From: Syngnathus acus
Lineage: Eukaryota > Chordata > Actinopteri > Syngnathiformes > Syngnathidae
NCBI RefSeq assembly: GCF_901709675.1
Contig: NC_051093.1
Span: 6,407,053-6,471,052 of the forward strand
Direction of reading: 5' to 3'
DNA: 64,000 nt
How positions within the stretch are numbered: the first letter of the stretch is position 1; every line of letters begins with the position of its first letter. The notes under the pieces were generated by a model. That model was not told where the DNA came from, did not search any database, and saw nothing but the letters and a program-made list of their open reading frames with translations. Below are positions 15,865-27,863 of the stretch, one piece after another. Both the position numbers and the translations under genes were made by a program.

Positions 15865-18245
15865 ATGGATGAAGAAAGACCTCTACTCCACTCAAGTGAG
15901 GCACCTACGGTAAGAGATACAAAACTTACCCCTACTAAAAATACAACTACTTTTACTGTAGTACATTTCAAGAAGTTTGAATTTCGGACACATTTTAATT
16001 CATTTAATCGCCGCTCTCCAATCCAGTTCAACAAATTCAAACTGCTCCTGGCTGTTTTTGCGGCCGTATTGGGGAATTTCAATTTTGGCTACTCCCTGGT
16101 CTACCCGTCTCCCGTCCTGCCAGTGCTCCAGGGTCCTGATGCGGACCCCCGGCTAAGGATGGACACCTCCCAGGCAGCCTGGTTCGGCTCAGTCTACATG
16201 CTGGGAGTGGCCTTCGGCGGGTTCGGAGCTATGCTGCTCAATGACCTGATTGGCAGAAAGCTGAGCATTATGGTGTCAGCCGTCCCTTCTGCTATTGGGT
16301 CAGATATTAAATTATATTTTAAAAGATAGTAAATTGTTGCTGCAAGATTGAATACATTTGTTGGTCGTCATGGCAACTGATTTCATTCTGAATGTGTGCA
16401 TTTCAGTTACCTGTTGTTGGGAGGGGCTGTGGAATTGTGGATGCTCCACTTTGGCCGCTTCCTCACAGGTGTCGCCGGAGGGGTCACAGCGGCTTCCATT
16501 CCTGTGGGTTGCCATGGTTACATTTTTTTTATCCCTTTATGATAAAACATTTGCTTTTTTTCCCCCGTTTCTTAATAATGATGGAATGTATTTTGTGGAC
16601 AGAAAAAACTTCAATAAAAGGTCATTCTTTACATTTTTTTGCTTTTTTTCCAGGTTTACATTTCAGAGATCTCGCACAAATCATTGAGAGGAGCTCTGGG
16701 AACCTGCCCTCAGGTTACTGCGGTGTTCGGAGCGCTGGCGCTATACGCTTTAGGTTGACGTTTACATTAATCACTATGAATGAATGAATTTATATTGTTT
16801 CAAACATGTAAACTATGGGATATTTGTTTTTTGGCTAGAATTTGAGGGTGAACCTAAAATGCACTAGAACCTGCAGGTCAACTTAATTTGACCTTTTGAG
16901 AACTTTTGAATGCAGATTTGGCACACCTTGCTGTTCTCTCACTTTAGCATATGTCTGATGATATGATGTACAGGTCTGGTGTTACCGTGGCGATGGCTTG
17001 CAGTGGTAGGATGCATCCCGGCATTGCTGATGGTAGTGCTGCTCGTCTTCATGCCCTACTCCCCCAGAAGGCTCCTCTCCCTGGGCAGAGAGGAGCAGGC
17101 CGAGCGGGCCCTCCACTGGCTGAGAGGAGCCGACTATGACATACAGAGCGAGCTTGATGCCATCAAGGTGAGAAGAACACTATGAAGAAGTTAGAACTTG
17201 ACCAGAATAAAGTTGGACTGGGTCACAGTGTATGATAGCAACTCGCAGATTCTCACGACGTGCTTTTTCATTTCAGCACAGCATCAGTCTGCAGAAACGG
17301 GTCACATGCTCCCAGCTGACCAAGCCCGTCTACTACCGGCCCATCCTCATCTCCGTCGTGATGCGTTTCCTGCAGCAGCTGACTGGCATCAGCCCCGTTC
17401 TTGTCTACTTGGAGCCCATCTTTTCTCAGAGCAATGTCTCACTGGAGCCCAGGTGTGAAATGCCGCCCGACTTGTTCGCTCATTGCGCAACACGTATCAT
17501 TATCGTTAATTGCTGACAATTTTTGACATAATTAGTCACTGTCTCTGTTCGCTGTGTCAGATACGATGCGGCAATCGTCGGATTGGTTCGCCTTGTTTCT
17601 GTCAGCTTGGCAGCCATTTTGATGGACAAGGCAGGGCGCAAAGCTCTGCTGTACACCTCCAGCTCTCTGATGTTCTTATCCATGCTGACTCTGACCATGA
17701 TTTCCCACGACACACCAAAACCACCGGGGCCCGCCCCTCCCAACTTCACTGCAATGATGGAGCGCAACCTCCACCATGACGCCGCTCAGCTGGCGAGCAA
17801 TCAAACAGTTGTTCCACTTATCAGCGTCGTCGTATTTATATTTGGTGAGTGATGAAAAAAATCTCCTATTGAAAGCCATCTATGCAAGCCTTTTGTTTGT
17901 CTCCTAGGATACGCCATGGGATGGGGCCCAATCACGTGGCTGCTCATGTCAGAGGTGTTGCCTCTGGCCGTCAGGGGCGTGGCCTCGGGTTTGTGCGTGG
18001 CTGCCAGCTGGTTGACGGCCTTCGCGCTCACAGACGCCTTCACTCACCTGGCAGACACTTACGGTCTATACGTGCCGTACTGTTTTTTCACTGTGGTGTG
18101 CGTCCTGTGTCTGCTCTTCACCGCCTTGTGCGTCCCAGAGACCCGAGGAAGATCTCTGGAAGAAATCGAGAACTATTTCAGGACACGCCGATTTACTGAT
18201 CATGATCACCCCGATGCACAGTCTACACAAACAGCTGATGAGTGA
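15865..18245 (+). CDS. slc2a6: Facilitated hexose transporter GLUT6 (SLC2A6)
   Basis: Class III sugar-porter MFS transporter, held on intracellular, probably lysosomal, membranes. Eight coding exons give 501 aa (human 507): 15865-15909, 16027-16298, 16407-16503, 16654-16753, 16974-17167, 17277-17452, 17561-17844, 17908-18245. The N-terminus carries an acidic dileucine, ERPLL, the known retention signal type for GLUT6/GLUT8. Also seen are [20 protein letters not shown] in helix 1, [10 protein letters not shown] in the loop after helix 2, the [17 protein letters not shown] stretch of helix 7, and [15 protein letters not shown] and [11 protein letters not shown] near the C-terminus. The first intron (15910-16026) is 117 bases, free of stops and in frame, so a 540-residue form is formally possible. 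SLC2A8 is the main alternative; the N-terminus and helix 1 fit SLC2A6 better. Confidence 0.93.
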
Positions 18246-18298
18246 AGATTGGACATTTTTGTGTGGCATGTTCTCCCACTGTTCTTTATGTGATGAAT

Positions 18299-18304
18299 AA
18301 TAAA
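18299..18304 (+). terminator. slc2a6: slc2a6 poly(A) signal
   Basis: AATAAA lies 54 bases after the stop codon, so the 3' UTR is very short, about 75 bases. Nothing else nearby competes with it. Confidence 0.75.
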
Positions 18305-18859
18305 GCTTTGTTAGATTTTTTTGCATGATATGTTATGCTGACATTTTCGAGGGCCTTTGGAGATGCGTAAAAAAAATGAAAATGGCCTCTGATTACAGAA
18401 AAGAAGAGAAAGAAAGGATCAATATTTGACTGTACTCTACTTGAAAAAAAATGGAATGCAATGCTTTGTGGATTACACGCATACCGAAAGACATTTGAAA
18501 CATTGTAAATTATTTGCATAATGACATCCAGCAGGTTCGCCAATCTCGAGAACAAATATGTTGGCACCTGTCGTTTTGATTTACCGCAGACAGGTCACGT
18601 GGGGTCAGATGGTCACAGGCTTGCGTGGCGGATGCATGTACAGTATTCCTGTGTGTGTGTGTGTGTCTCTGTTTAATGAAATGAGTGACATTTTGGCTGT
18701 TTTTGACTAATTAAAAAAAAAAAAGTTCTCTTGTACAAAAGCTGAAATGATACTTGATGAAAATTAATGACAGTGGAAATGAATAAAAACAAAAAAACAG
18801 GAATGGCTCGTCAAACTCCAGATATAATTACAAAAATGCATTACACAAAGGTGACACAT

Positions 18860-18865
18860 TTTATT
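18860..18865 (-). terminator. Poly(A) signal of the candidate tiny gene
   Basis: AATAAA on the minus strand, 24 bases beyond the stop of the 36-codon frame at 18889-18999. It suits a very short transcript but may be coincidental in AT-rich DNA. Confidence 0.25.
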
Positions 18866-18888
18866 GACGCATTTTGATTCTTCTGACG

Positions 18889-18999
18889 TCATGACTTTGA
18901 TGCTTGCAAAATATACAGAGTACACAAGGTAGCACATGATTTTGCTCGAACAAAGAAAATTATGAATAATAATGTTGAAAAGTTTAAATTAGTGGACAT
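18889..18999 (-). CDS. Candidate 36-aa peptide with hydrophobic N-terminus
   Basis: An ATG-initiated frame of 36 codons ending in TGA. The N-terminal half contains a hydrophobic run (LLFIIFF) followed by VRAKSCATLC, which looks like a short signal peptide or membrane anchor, and the chain has two cysteines. A TATA box and an antioxidant-response-like word lie 75-90 bases upstream, and AATAAA lies 24 bases past the stop. So all parts of a small intronless unit fall within about 235 bases. The peptide resembles nothing I know. AT-rich DNA readily gives such frames, so the coding claim is weak. Confidence 0.18.
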   Translation of the reverse strand: MSTNLNFSTLLFIIFFVRAKSCATLCTLYILQASKS

Positions 19000-19071
19000 T
19001 CACAATCAAGTCGCCTTAGCAGAAGTGTTTATGCGAGTCTTTTGGAAGAGTGTACTTCTCTCCACTCAGAG

Positions 19072-19091
19072 TTTATATACCTGCTGAGTCA
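19072..19091 (-). promoter_or_regulatory. Candidate core promoter: ARE/MARE word plus TATA box
   Basis: On the minus strand TGACTCAGCA (19091-19082), a full match to the NRF2/small-MAF antioxidant response element core, is followed after two bases by TATATAAA (19079-19072). GGTGGGTGGAG, a KLF/Sp-like box, lies about 20-35 bases further upstream. Start of transcription would be expected near 19045. No known gene start is attached. Confidence 0.35.
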
Positions 19092-21518
19092 GAGTCTATT
19101 TTTCGCATTCGTGACTCCACCCACCTTGTGTGTGTGTCCCTAATTTACTGCCTTCTCGCCACCGCTGTCCGAGGGACATTCGACTAAAATTCTGTAAGCA
19201 GCAACATGTTCTAGTGCATCTTTATGCACAGAATTAACACATTTTGTAACCTTTGTAAATAAATCTTATTTGTTGAATAATTTGGAGTGGAACTATATTA
19301 ATTGTGTAGATCTAATAAAAAAAAAAAAAAAAAGCATCAAAATATGATGAAGTCTTTCCACCTTCCTGCTCTGACAACACTTTTGGCAAAGTATAAAAAC
19401 TGTATTGGCTCATTAAAGTTTGTAAAACAATTTTAATGAGATCAAACACGCCACAATATATTTAATATTGTGCTAATATGATTCACTGAATCATACTAGA
19501 ATATTTTAACAGGAGGTCATATTTTTTTGCCTACACTGATAAAAATAAATACTTAAACACTGTTCTGAAAAGTGCAAGTCAAAATTGAATATCTTAATTT
19601 TAGATACAACTCTAGATTGTGTCGGTTAGTAAATATTTTTTTTTTTTTTTTTATAAATAGTTGCGCCCAGAGTTATCTTTTTGTTTTAATCGCTATGTCA
19701 TCTCATTCACCAAACCGAGTCCGACCTAAACAAGCCATCTGCCTCCACAGCTTTTGAATCCAGATTAACATCAAAATATTTGGTGTAAACAGTTTCACTC
19801 ATTTCTCATAAATATTGTCCTCAGGCACTTCTTGAGTCTGGATGTGAGGTTAAATTAAAAGTAAGCTTGCATCATTTTATTTATTGATTGATTGATCGAT
19901 TTTTTACATTTATTTATTTATTTACCTTTTATTTATTTAATTTACTATTTATTTTGTAATTTATTTTCAGGTTTTTATTTACTGGATTTTTTTTTTGCAA
20001 GCATGTTATGAACCCCCAAGAAAAAAAAAATGGAAAGGTCAACCTGCATGTGTATTTCAACACTTGACAATGCAACAATAATATAATGTACAATGTTGTG
20101 AGGATGTCTCTACTGCTTGGAATGTCGCTCATCAGGCCCGTCGAAACAGACACGCACATACCACCACCACCTCACCCATTTGACATCATGCGCAGGCAAC
20201 ACCCTCTCACACCTTTCCCTACATGGCTTACTTGTGTGTTTTTTTTCCTGCAGCTAATCAAATTTAGCAAATAAACATAACATGACTAAAAATATCAACA
20301 CCCCGGTGAAAGCTCCAGGCTTGAGTTTGCAGCGCTTATAAAATTCCAAAACAGGAATAAAAAGGTGGCTCGGTTCTGTACATGCTGATCCGATGACAAA
20401 TGGTTGCAAAAATGCGGTGGAACAGGCGTGCAATCCGAACACGTATTTGGAGGAGAGATGCTATGACAGACGCACGGCAAAACGAAGCCCGGGGAAAGTC
20501 ACAGAGCGACATCACAATAAATGCATTTGTTGAAGAACCTTTACAAGAATGTGTCGAGAAATGCAGTATTGGAGAGGGGAACCTGTCACATGTATATCGA
20601 GTTTTACAGGCTACGAGCGTCTTTAGCGACGTGTAGAAGATGAGTCATTGGTAACTTTTGACATTCCTCGCAGTGTTGCTGCAGGTCAAAATCTTTCCCA
20701 GGTAATCTACTCCCAAGAAGCACTTTTATGTCTGATTTCAATTGACGTCATCCTGATTTTTTTTTTTTTTATTGTGTTTGGCTTACTTGAGGCCCTTTAT
20801 GACTGTAAAAAAATCACAGCAAGGTATAATCAGCCCAGCGTATTTTGACAAATACTCAAGAATTTCTGTAAACTGTTCCAATTCAGCTGATCTCACTTCT
20901 GCCCATGCTGGCGTGCGATGTTTGTTTTGGATTGCCAACTAATTATTGTTCTTATCTCATCATAGCGACCAGACATCTTTGAGTGAAATGAAAACTTCCC
21001 GTTGGCTCGCTCGCTTTGTGTTTGGGTCCACTTAAAACCAACACTAAACAAGATGCTGTTCTATTTTAAGCTGGTCGAAACCACATCTTTAATTTCCAAA
21101 ACACATTTTTAATGTCAGACCTGTGTGCTACAGGAAATTACCCAACTTCACTTAATTGGGGAATACTGGACTAAATTTCTGCACGTCAATTTTTTAGATG
21201 GTACAGCTGATTTAGTATAAATATTCAAAACTAACCCAATGGTCAAGGTCACTCCCATCTCCCTCATTTTTTTTTTTTTCTTTTCCAGAATATTATGTTG
21301 ACAGATGCGCTTCATTCTTTTAAACATATTTGCCACACCTCTACCCTTCCTTTCTTATGACATTCCAAATATACCCCTGCTAGTGGACGTAAATACATAA
21401 ATTGAGCTTTTCCTCTGTTTATGTTGGAGTCACTCCATATCGTAAAGTTTGGAGCTTTGTAAAAGCAGACAAAGAAGAAGAATGGGCAGCTAATTTGTGT
21501 ATACATTTAGATCATTGG

Positions 21519-21538
21519 ACTTGACTTTCCCTTTTAAG
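21519..21538. mobile_element. Lone terminus of the TTAA-MITE family
   Basis: GACTTGACTTTCCCTTTTAA matches the inverted terminus of the complete element at 5751-5987, with a TTAA at its outer edge. The partner end was not found nearby, so this copy is truncated or too diverged to read. Confidence 0.5.
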
Positions 21539-22007
21539 AAAAGGGTGCGGCGATGCTACACGACACATCCTGATTTCAGTAATTAAAAGACATTGATCGA
21601 CATTCCGATCACGTACTTTTCCACGGGAAATGTCCAGGGGAAGTGCCACTACCTTAAAAATGACAGTCAAAATTCAGACTACTTAATTATATTTCCTTCA
21701 ACTGTCTCGAGGGATATGTTTTTTTTTTTCCCCCCCCCAGATGTTGCATCATCCAGTATTATTTCGTGACCCCCAAGGTCACGTTTTAAGGCCCAAAGAG
21801 CTTCAAATCCGCCGAGTTAGTCGATGCGTTTCACAGCAAACCTCAGCAGGAGCAGGAACAGGTTTGGCTCCCTTTTAGTGGGTGACACATACACACACTC
21901 CTTCAATAATCTGCGAGCGACAAAGAACAAAGTGGCAATCTTTCAGTTACGCCTAGCGGGAATCGGCGTCCTGATGAAGAGGGCGGGGCTTGTGGGCGTG
22001 GTTTCGG

Positions 22008-22125
22008 GGTTTAGAGGTACAGGTGACACGGCTCCAACCGGCAGTGGTGTTGCGTCTGGACCGTCGAAAGCTGCAGTAGTGGCTGCAGCTCGCTCTGATC
22101 TTTGCACATAGAGGCCAGCACCTGA
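22008..22125 (-). CDS. Candidate terminal exon of an unrecognised gene
   Basis: On the minus strand CACCTGTTTCAG is a good acceptor followed by a frame that begins VLASMCKDQSELQPLLQL and ends EPCHLYL then TAA. The acceptor and non-repetitive peptide make it worth noting, but no matching upstream exon was found and the family is unknown. The patch is GC-rich and also open on the plus strand, so it may be non-coding, for example an enhancer or promoter with GC boxes at about 21980-22000. Confidence 0.18.
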
Positions 22126-24595
22126 AACAGGTGAGACTCTCACCCATGGATTGTTCTCTCTTTACCGACATTGAAATGAAGGGGAATTGATTATTAGCTT
22201 GGAAGGGGTTTTAATATTGTTCGTTTGGTAGGCACGACCTGCGGGATGTCAATAAATAGCAACGTATGCAAAATAAAATAGTTTGGAACAGTAAACAAAA
22301 TTAACAGGTTCAAGATGGTTTGTTTCTCTGTAAATGTAAAATTTGTACCTAATTTTGTCCAAATTTCACTTTGCAATCATGATTAAAAAAAAGATGTAAA
22401 ACAATATTTTTGTTTTTTTAGATACAAAATTGGATTCATAAAGTGGATTAGGAAATTAAATGGTTCTTTTTTTGTCTCAGATTTACTGCTTGAACGCGAG
22501 GCGGCTAATTATATTCCAATTTCACTTCAATAGTGACGAGAAAAAAGTCAAGGAAAGATTTAAGGCGAGCAGGTATGGATTAGCAGACTGTTTTTTTTTT
22601 CTTTTTTTTTTATCAGGCATACCAATCAGAATTTTTGCAGCTGATGCGATGATGAAATATTTTTTCCCGTAACTTGTAGGGTAGTGGCAATACAAACAAA
22701 GTTATTGTGTTCCCAAGGTGCAGCCATAACTTAAAACTGGCACACAGTCGTTGTGTTCACACTGTCAAAGAATGGAAGCATTATTGTCATACAGGGGCAG
22801 AATGTTCTGAAATGCAATAAGTGGCTTAAGACAATTGCTAGGCATGAATTGGCACTCCCTTTTATTTAGTACAGAGGCCTTCTTGAAATATAAATACATT
22901 TCCTCATTATTATAATTGTTCAGACAAATCAAAATGTACTTTTAAGGGGATTTGTCAAATATTCACAAATACACATGACTGATGTTTATTTTAGGCTCTC
23001 GTAGTGAAGGTTATTGATTCACCAAAAACATGTTTGCTGTTTTGTGTGATGAAAGTCCCACACTGAAAAAAATTTTTGCTTCTAGAAGAAATGCACAGAT
23101 GCAATATCCAAGTTGTAGAATTTCCTATAGTGGAATTTCTAACTTGTAAATTTTGTGATTCGCCACTGAGCATTTTTAGCTTTTTATATCATTAGTCAAA
23201 ATGCAAAAACTCAAATCTTGCCATAATGGGATACCTCTGCTAAGCTCGGAAGTTCAGCCGTGCGACGTCAAACTTTTAATGAGGTAATTACCCGCGCCCG
23301 CTGCTCCTTTGTGAGCTGATTAAAGGAGGTCTGAGGATGAAGAACATTCCTCCTTCAGTCTGGTTAGACCAGCACAGATGCCACATGCGGTCCAACCACA
23401 CCTTTGGCTCAGGTTTGATGCCTGTGAGTGGCGAGGTGACGTGAGCAGGGCAGGGACTTCTGACGCTTGTTGTCATGACCGCAGAATGCAGACTGACCTG
23501 ATTAAGAGCTATTTTTATTAAACAACTCATTCACATTTTAACTCAAGTTTCTCTGACTCTGTATTGGAACTTTGATGTGGTGCAGTTGAGATTTTTCCGA
23601 CGTGAAAAAATTTCATGGTGGCTTTGTTTTGTTCATTTTATTTTTTTCACCATAAATTCTCATGTGTTAAACTAATTGCCAAGGAGAAAAAGGACACTTT
23701 TGCTAAAATATTATTTCAAGTTCAGTTCTAGTTATTTAATTAGTTTTGGTATACTAAAATAACCATAAATGCCTTGCCTATTGCTCATGTGATTTTTATT
23801 TATTTATTTATTTTTTTACAGACACTAATAAATAAATACAAATATGGTTAATTTCCACTTTCCCTACTTCTACTGCTTGTAGTGGGTTTTTAGTTTTAGT
23901 GTGGACCACTACAAATGTCCACATGAATACTTGATAAAAGATTAGGCGCTTTAAGGATTGGGCCACACAAAGAAAGAAAGACAACTGAAATCCATATTCG
24001 CAATGATATCAATGATATCGATCAGAGCAATGAAATCAATCCCGCACACATTTAAGCCAGCACGTTAGTCACCGACATTTGGTTTGGCGCACCCTTCCAT
24101 CTGTACGAAAAAGCATGTCGTTCGGCCACATTCCTTTAGCGGAATATGTGTGAGCATGAGAAGCAATGACAATAAAGCAGTGTTTGAGAGACTTTAAGCT
24201 CAGCCATTTGTTTATTTTGATAAACACTCAACATGTGGACATGTTTTTGTTGTTTTCAATGTATGTAATTAACGTAGGCAAGCTACTCGTAGTTAACTCG
24301 AAAAAACTTTCCATTCTTACATCTCGGGTAGCGTACATTGGTTACATTTTTTTACAAGTACATATTTGCATTCCAGCAGTGAGGCCCGATGACAGGAATA
24401 TAGGTCGCCTTATGATGATAACTAAATGATGATAGCTGTTTTGGCTACTGCGCAGATAAATGATGATTAAATATCTTCCATTTTGAGACATAACTTCAGT
24501 GTCTATGCAAACTACACCATGATGACCTTTATCTGTTTCCTGCTGCAGCCGTGTTTATTTTTGTACGTAAAAGTGCGAAACACAATTAAAGACAA

Positions 24596-24834
24596 TTGGT
24601 TAGCGTGCTAAAGGCTAGCCACACCCAAAAGGAAGCATGCTAAGCGACGACTACACCCGGGCGTTGCCCTGGTCCAGACTGCTGACAGCAAACATGCACA
24701 CAATGCAGCAGCGTGGAAACATCCCAAGCATGACACGTGCTCCACCGCTCAGGCTATTACGCCCTCTAGAGGCAGGAAGCAGAATTACAAAATATAGAAG
24801 TTTCAGACTAATTTTCTCTTCTTTCTGTTATAGC
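24596..24834 (+). promoter_or_regulatory. 5' region of the LITAF-domain gene
   Basis: TTAGC, GCTAA, GCTAGC and GCTAA words cluster at 24600-24645, as at most other gene starts in this window. A pyrimidine-rich acceptor TTCTTTCTGTTATAG ends at 24834, four bases before the ATG, so the first coding exon is preceded by a 5' UTR intron and the true first exon lies upstream. Confidence 0.45.
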
Positions 24835-24837
24835 ACA

Positions 24838-26093
24838 ATGGCTTCAGATGTGAAAAATCCTCCTCCCTACACGATTCCAGGTACGCTCATCATCATGATC
24901 ATTGCCATCATTTGTCCTCAAGGTGGTTTCTTTTTCTGCTTTAGTTGAGCAGGTTGGAGGAGACAAGGTCAAAGTCTACCATGTGCATACTCCATTCAAC
25001 CCTGTCGCCACAGAGACTGTCTCACCTAACATACCAGGTAACAAAAGAACCACAAATCAAATTTATTTAAAACGTAGCATCAGTGCTAAAAAAAAGTTGT
25101 CAATATTATTGCAAACCACGGTCACATCACGTGTCCTCTCCGTCAGTGTACACGAGCGGAGGCGGAGGCTTAAGCTCGGGTTTTGATGGCGATGGCAAAA
25201 AGACCTTTAGGAGCTACGACACATCACTGGGCTATACTTCTGGCATGTCAACATGCCCGTCCTGCCAGCAGCAAGTCATGACCAACGTCTCTTACAAACC
25301 AGGGACGTATGCCTGGCTTATGGCTCTACTATTCTTGTGCCTTGGGTGAGTGACTTCTGCGTACACAAATGTGTCTCTATTGGCCATGTAGTGCTGTTCA
25401 AGTATGTAAAATCACGTAAAATCGTTGACGCATTGGAAAATTGGCATCACACAGGTGTCAAACTAAAGGCCCGGGGGCCAGGTACGGCCCACCACGTGAT
25501 TTTATGTGGCCCGCGAAGACAAATTGTGCATGAAATTTGTGTCATTACTAGAATTGCAAATTGTCTTCACTTTTAATATCTTTTTTTTTTTTTATATTTG
25601 ACCAGTTTTTACTCGTATGATTTGAAAATGTTTGTTTTGTAGTTTTTACTGTATATAATATGAGGTGCTCATATATTTATTTGGATGATGGCCCTCCAAA
25701 AGAAGCTGTGACTACAATGCAGCCCGCCAAAAAAAAGTTTGACACCCCTGATCTAGCAAACTGCAAACTGGCAGTAGTGCTCCAAGCATGAACCAACAAA
25801 TAATTTCAAATTAAACACAGTAAAGGTGGATATTCCGTTTTTAGTTTCAGCGAGAGTGTGCCTGCGAGTGCACGCTCAATGATTTACTCCTCATCCTCTG
25901 CAGTCTGTATTTTTTTTTTTCCTTCAGCCCCCAACCAATCTAAATGTCTGTCCGTGTCTGTGTGTCTTGCAGGTTGTGTGTGTGCTGCTTGTGCTTCCTT
26001 CCTCTGGTGTTAAAAAAATTCAAGGATGCACACCACACGTGCCCCCGTTGCAATAGACTGCTGCATGTGGAGAAGAGGAAATGCTGTGACTGA
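24838..26093 (+). CDS. litaf: LITAF-domain endolysosomal membrane protein
   Basis: A 151-aa protein from four coding exons: 24838-24880, 24945-25037, 25147-25345, 25973-26093. The N-terminus carries a PPPY motif of the type that binds NEDD4-family WW domains. The LITAF domain has a CPSCQQQ zinc half-site, a hydrophobic stretch (WLMALLFLCLGLCVCC-like, split by the last intron) that inserts in the cytosolic leaflet, and a second half-site HTCPRCNRLL. Members sit on late endosomes and lysosomes and affect sorting and TNF expression. Fish have several LITAF-like paralogues, so the exact orthologue (LITAF, CDIP1 or a fish-specific copy) is not settled; the symbol is tentative. Intron 3 holds a hAT-type MITE. 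Confidence 0.85.
25448..25752. mobile_element. hAT-type MITE in litaf intron 3
   Basis: The left end CAGGTGTCAAACTAAAGGCC and right end AAAGTTTGACACCCCTG are inverted copies of the CAGGGGTGTCAAACT terminus typical of hAT non-autonomous elements in vertebrates. The body contains the usual GGCCC/GCCCGC words. No clear 8-bp target duplication remains. It contains no transposase. Confidence 0.75.
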
Positions 26094-26139
26094 GCCCCCG
26101 CACCACCAATACACACAAGTACAAACACACACGGGTCAA

Positions 26140-26236
26140 AATAAAACGACCCCACAGCGAATTGACAACAACAAAGTCACTTTTTTCTATGGGTGAGGCT
26201 GCTTGAGCTGGCATGGCTTTCACGCTAAGCAATAAA
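26140..26236 (+). terminator. litaf: litaf poly(A) signals
   Basis: AATAAA occurs at 26140-26145 (47 bases after the stop) and again at 26231-26236. Either would give a short 3' UTR. Further AATAAA words up to about 26793 could give longer forms. Confidence 0.55.
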
Positions 26237-26829
26237 GCAAAGCTCATTTCTCACTCATCTCCTCCCATGCACTTCTTCCTCCTGTTTACAGCCACAACAA
26301 ATATCTTGACAAAGCTCTGACACCGCTGATTCTTATATCGAGTTCAAATGAAGGCCTGTACATACATTTAAACTTATTGTTTCTAGGGATCAATCATGTG
26401 AAACTGAAAAGTGGAAATTTCACGTTTGTGTCACAATGCAATAGAGTAAGCTATTCAATGAGTGTATGTCTCCGTTTATGAAGGACTTAAAGCTGATTAA
26501 GATGTTATGTACAGCAACCGAGTTTGAACCCACTAGCAACATGTAAAATAACTTTTATTCCCTGATGAAAACAGAAGCTTATGGCAAAAAAAAACACCTG
26601 TTATAACGTGAATGTTTTCACATCAATCGTATTGCAAATATGAAAATTCGTTGCTATTTTCTTGGAAACAAAAAAAAATATATATAAAACAGACTCTTTA
26701 ATAGGAAATAAATAAATAAATCTCTGCCATTAACCCCACAAAGACTTGTCTCCTCTACTATCAATAATTATTTTAGAATCATATTTGTCGAATAAAAAGA
26801 ACATTCTATATGAATGCATGTGTGTCTTT

Positions 26830-27850
26830 CTTTTTGAGCCCGACTGACAAAGATTTTCCATTATAGGGCAAAATTAAAAACAATTCTAGATAATGAAAAC
26901 AAAATGAATAAAACAACTTCTGTTTGGGTCCCTTAACACGTTACAACAACACAAATATGAATTACAGAATATACCGAGCCTAGAGTAATGCACAACAAAA
27001 GAATCCCGGATCAAAGTTTATGTTTTAAAGTTTATCTAATATTTGCCCACGATCTTCACATAAATGGTAGGCAGGTAGCAGAAGCTCAACTCACCTGTCT
27101 TCAATTTCCGTCTTCCCGTCTGTCATGCGCCTTCCCTTGGATGTTTCTCATTGGCTCGCATACAACCAGGTAAGTAATTGGCTGTGCGGAGTGTTGCATT
27201 CAATGAAGAGGAAGGATAATTATATATATTTTTTTCTTATTTTTTATTTTGTCTTGAACGTTTGGATAAAGAAATTGTTGATCCCTTTGCATCTGTTATA
27301 GGTTGTCAATTATAGATTGCCATCAAATCAAAGAACGCTATTGTTTTTTAACATTTTGATCACAAAACAGATTCTAAGATAAATACACTTTAAAAAAAAA
27401 AAAAAAAAGGTTGTTTTTTAGGGGTGGGCACGACCCCTTATGGCCCACCCGTGTGAACGGGTGTGCTTCACAGGTGTTAAGATATTTTCCTTGAGATTTA
27501 AATCAGCTTATGAAGCAAATTAGAACAATTTTCTGGCCACTGTTTCAGCATAAATCGACCTCCAAATGGGGTGGGGGCGTTTTTTCTTAACTTGCAATTA
27601 TTACAAATAAGTCTCAAGTAAGTTTTATAGAGCCCCACCTCTACGTGTTTTTATTGAATAAACATTCGTCACTTACCTGCAGGTCTTGTGACATGCATTT
27701 TCCTTGCAGTCACTCAAGTGCATGGACAAAAGGGGGTTATTTTTTTAAAGTGTGATGACCCTAAAAAATGTATGCATTCTGTAGAATGAGTTTTATTTTC
27801 AAGATCTTGAGTTAAGGTGGTCAGCCAACGACATAACAAGCAGCAATTTT
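26830..27850. other. Intergenic gap between litaf and usp7 3' ends
   Basis: The two genes are tail to tail. Nothing with coding character is seen; the DNA is AT-rich with poly(A/T) runs near 27222-27250 and 27390-27410. Confidence 0.6.
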
Positions 27851-27863
27851 TTTTGTAGAAAAT

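Larger units (their letters stand above)
18305..24550. other. Intergenic AT-rich stretch
   Basis: About 6.2 kb between slc2a6 and the LITAF-domain gene without a recognised gene. It holds homopolymer A/T runs (for example 19319-19333 and 19638-19652), a TTTA-rich stretch (19880-19945), a possible tiny minus-strand unit (18860-19091), a GC-box-rich patch at 21950-22110 with a candidate minus-strand terminal exon, and a lone MITE end at 21519-21538. Open frames of 60-90 codons here look like chance. Confidence 0.6.

Noticed and set aside
23288-23530. Minus-strand frame containing WLDRMWHLCW
   Set aside because: An acceptor-like CTCACAG precedes it, but no linked exon was found, the donor is ambiguous and the family is unknown.
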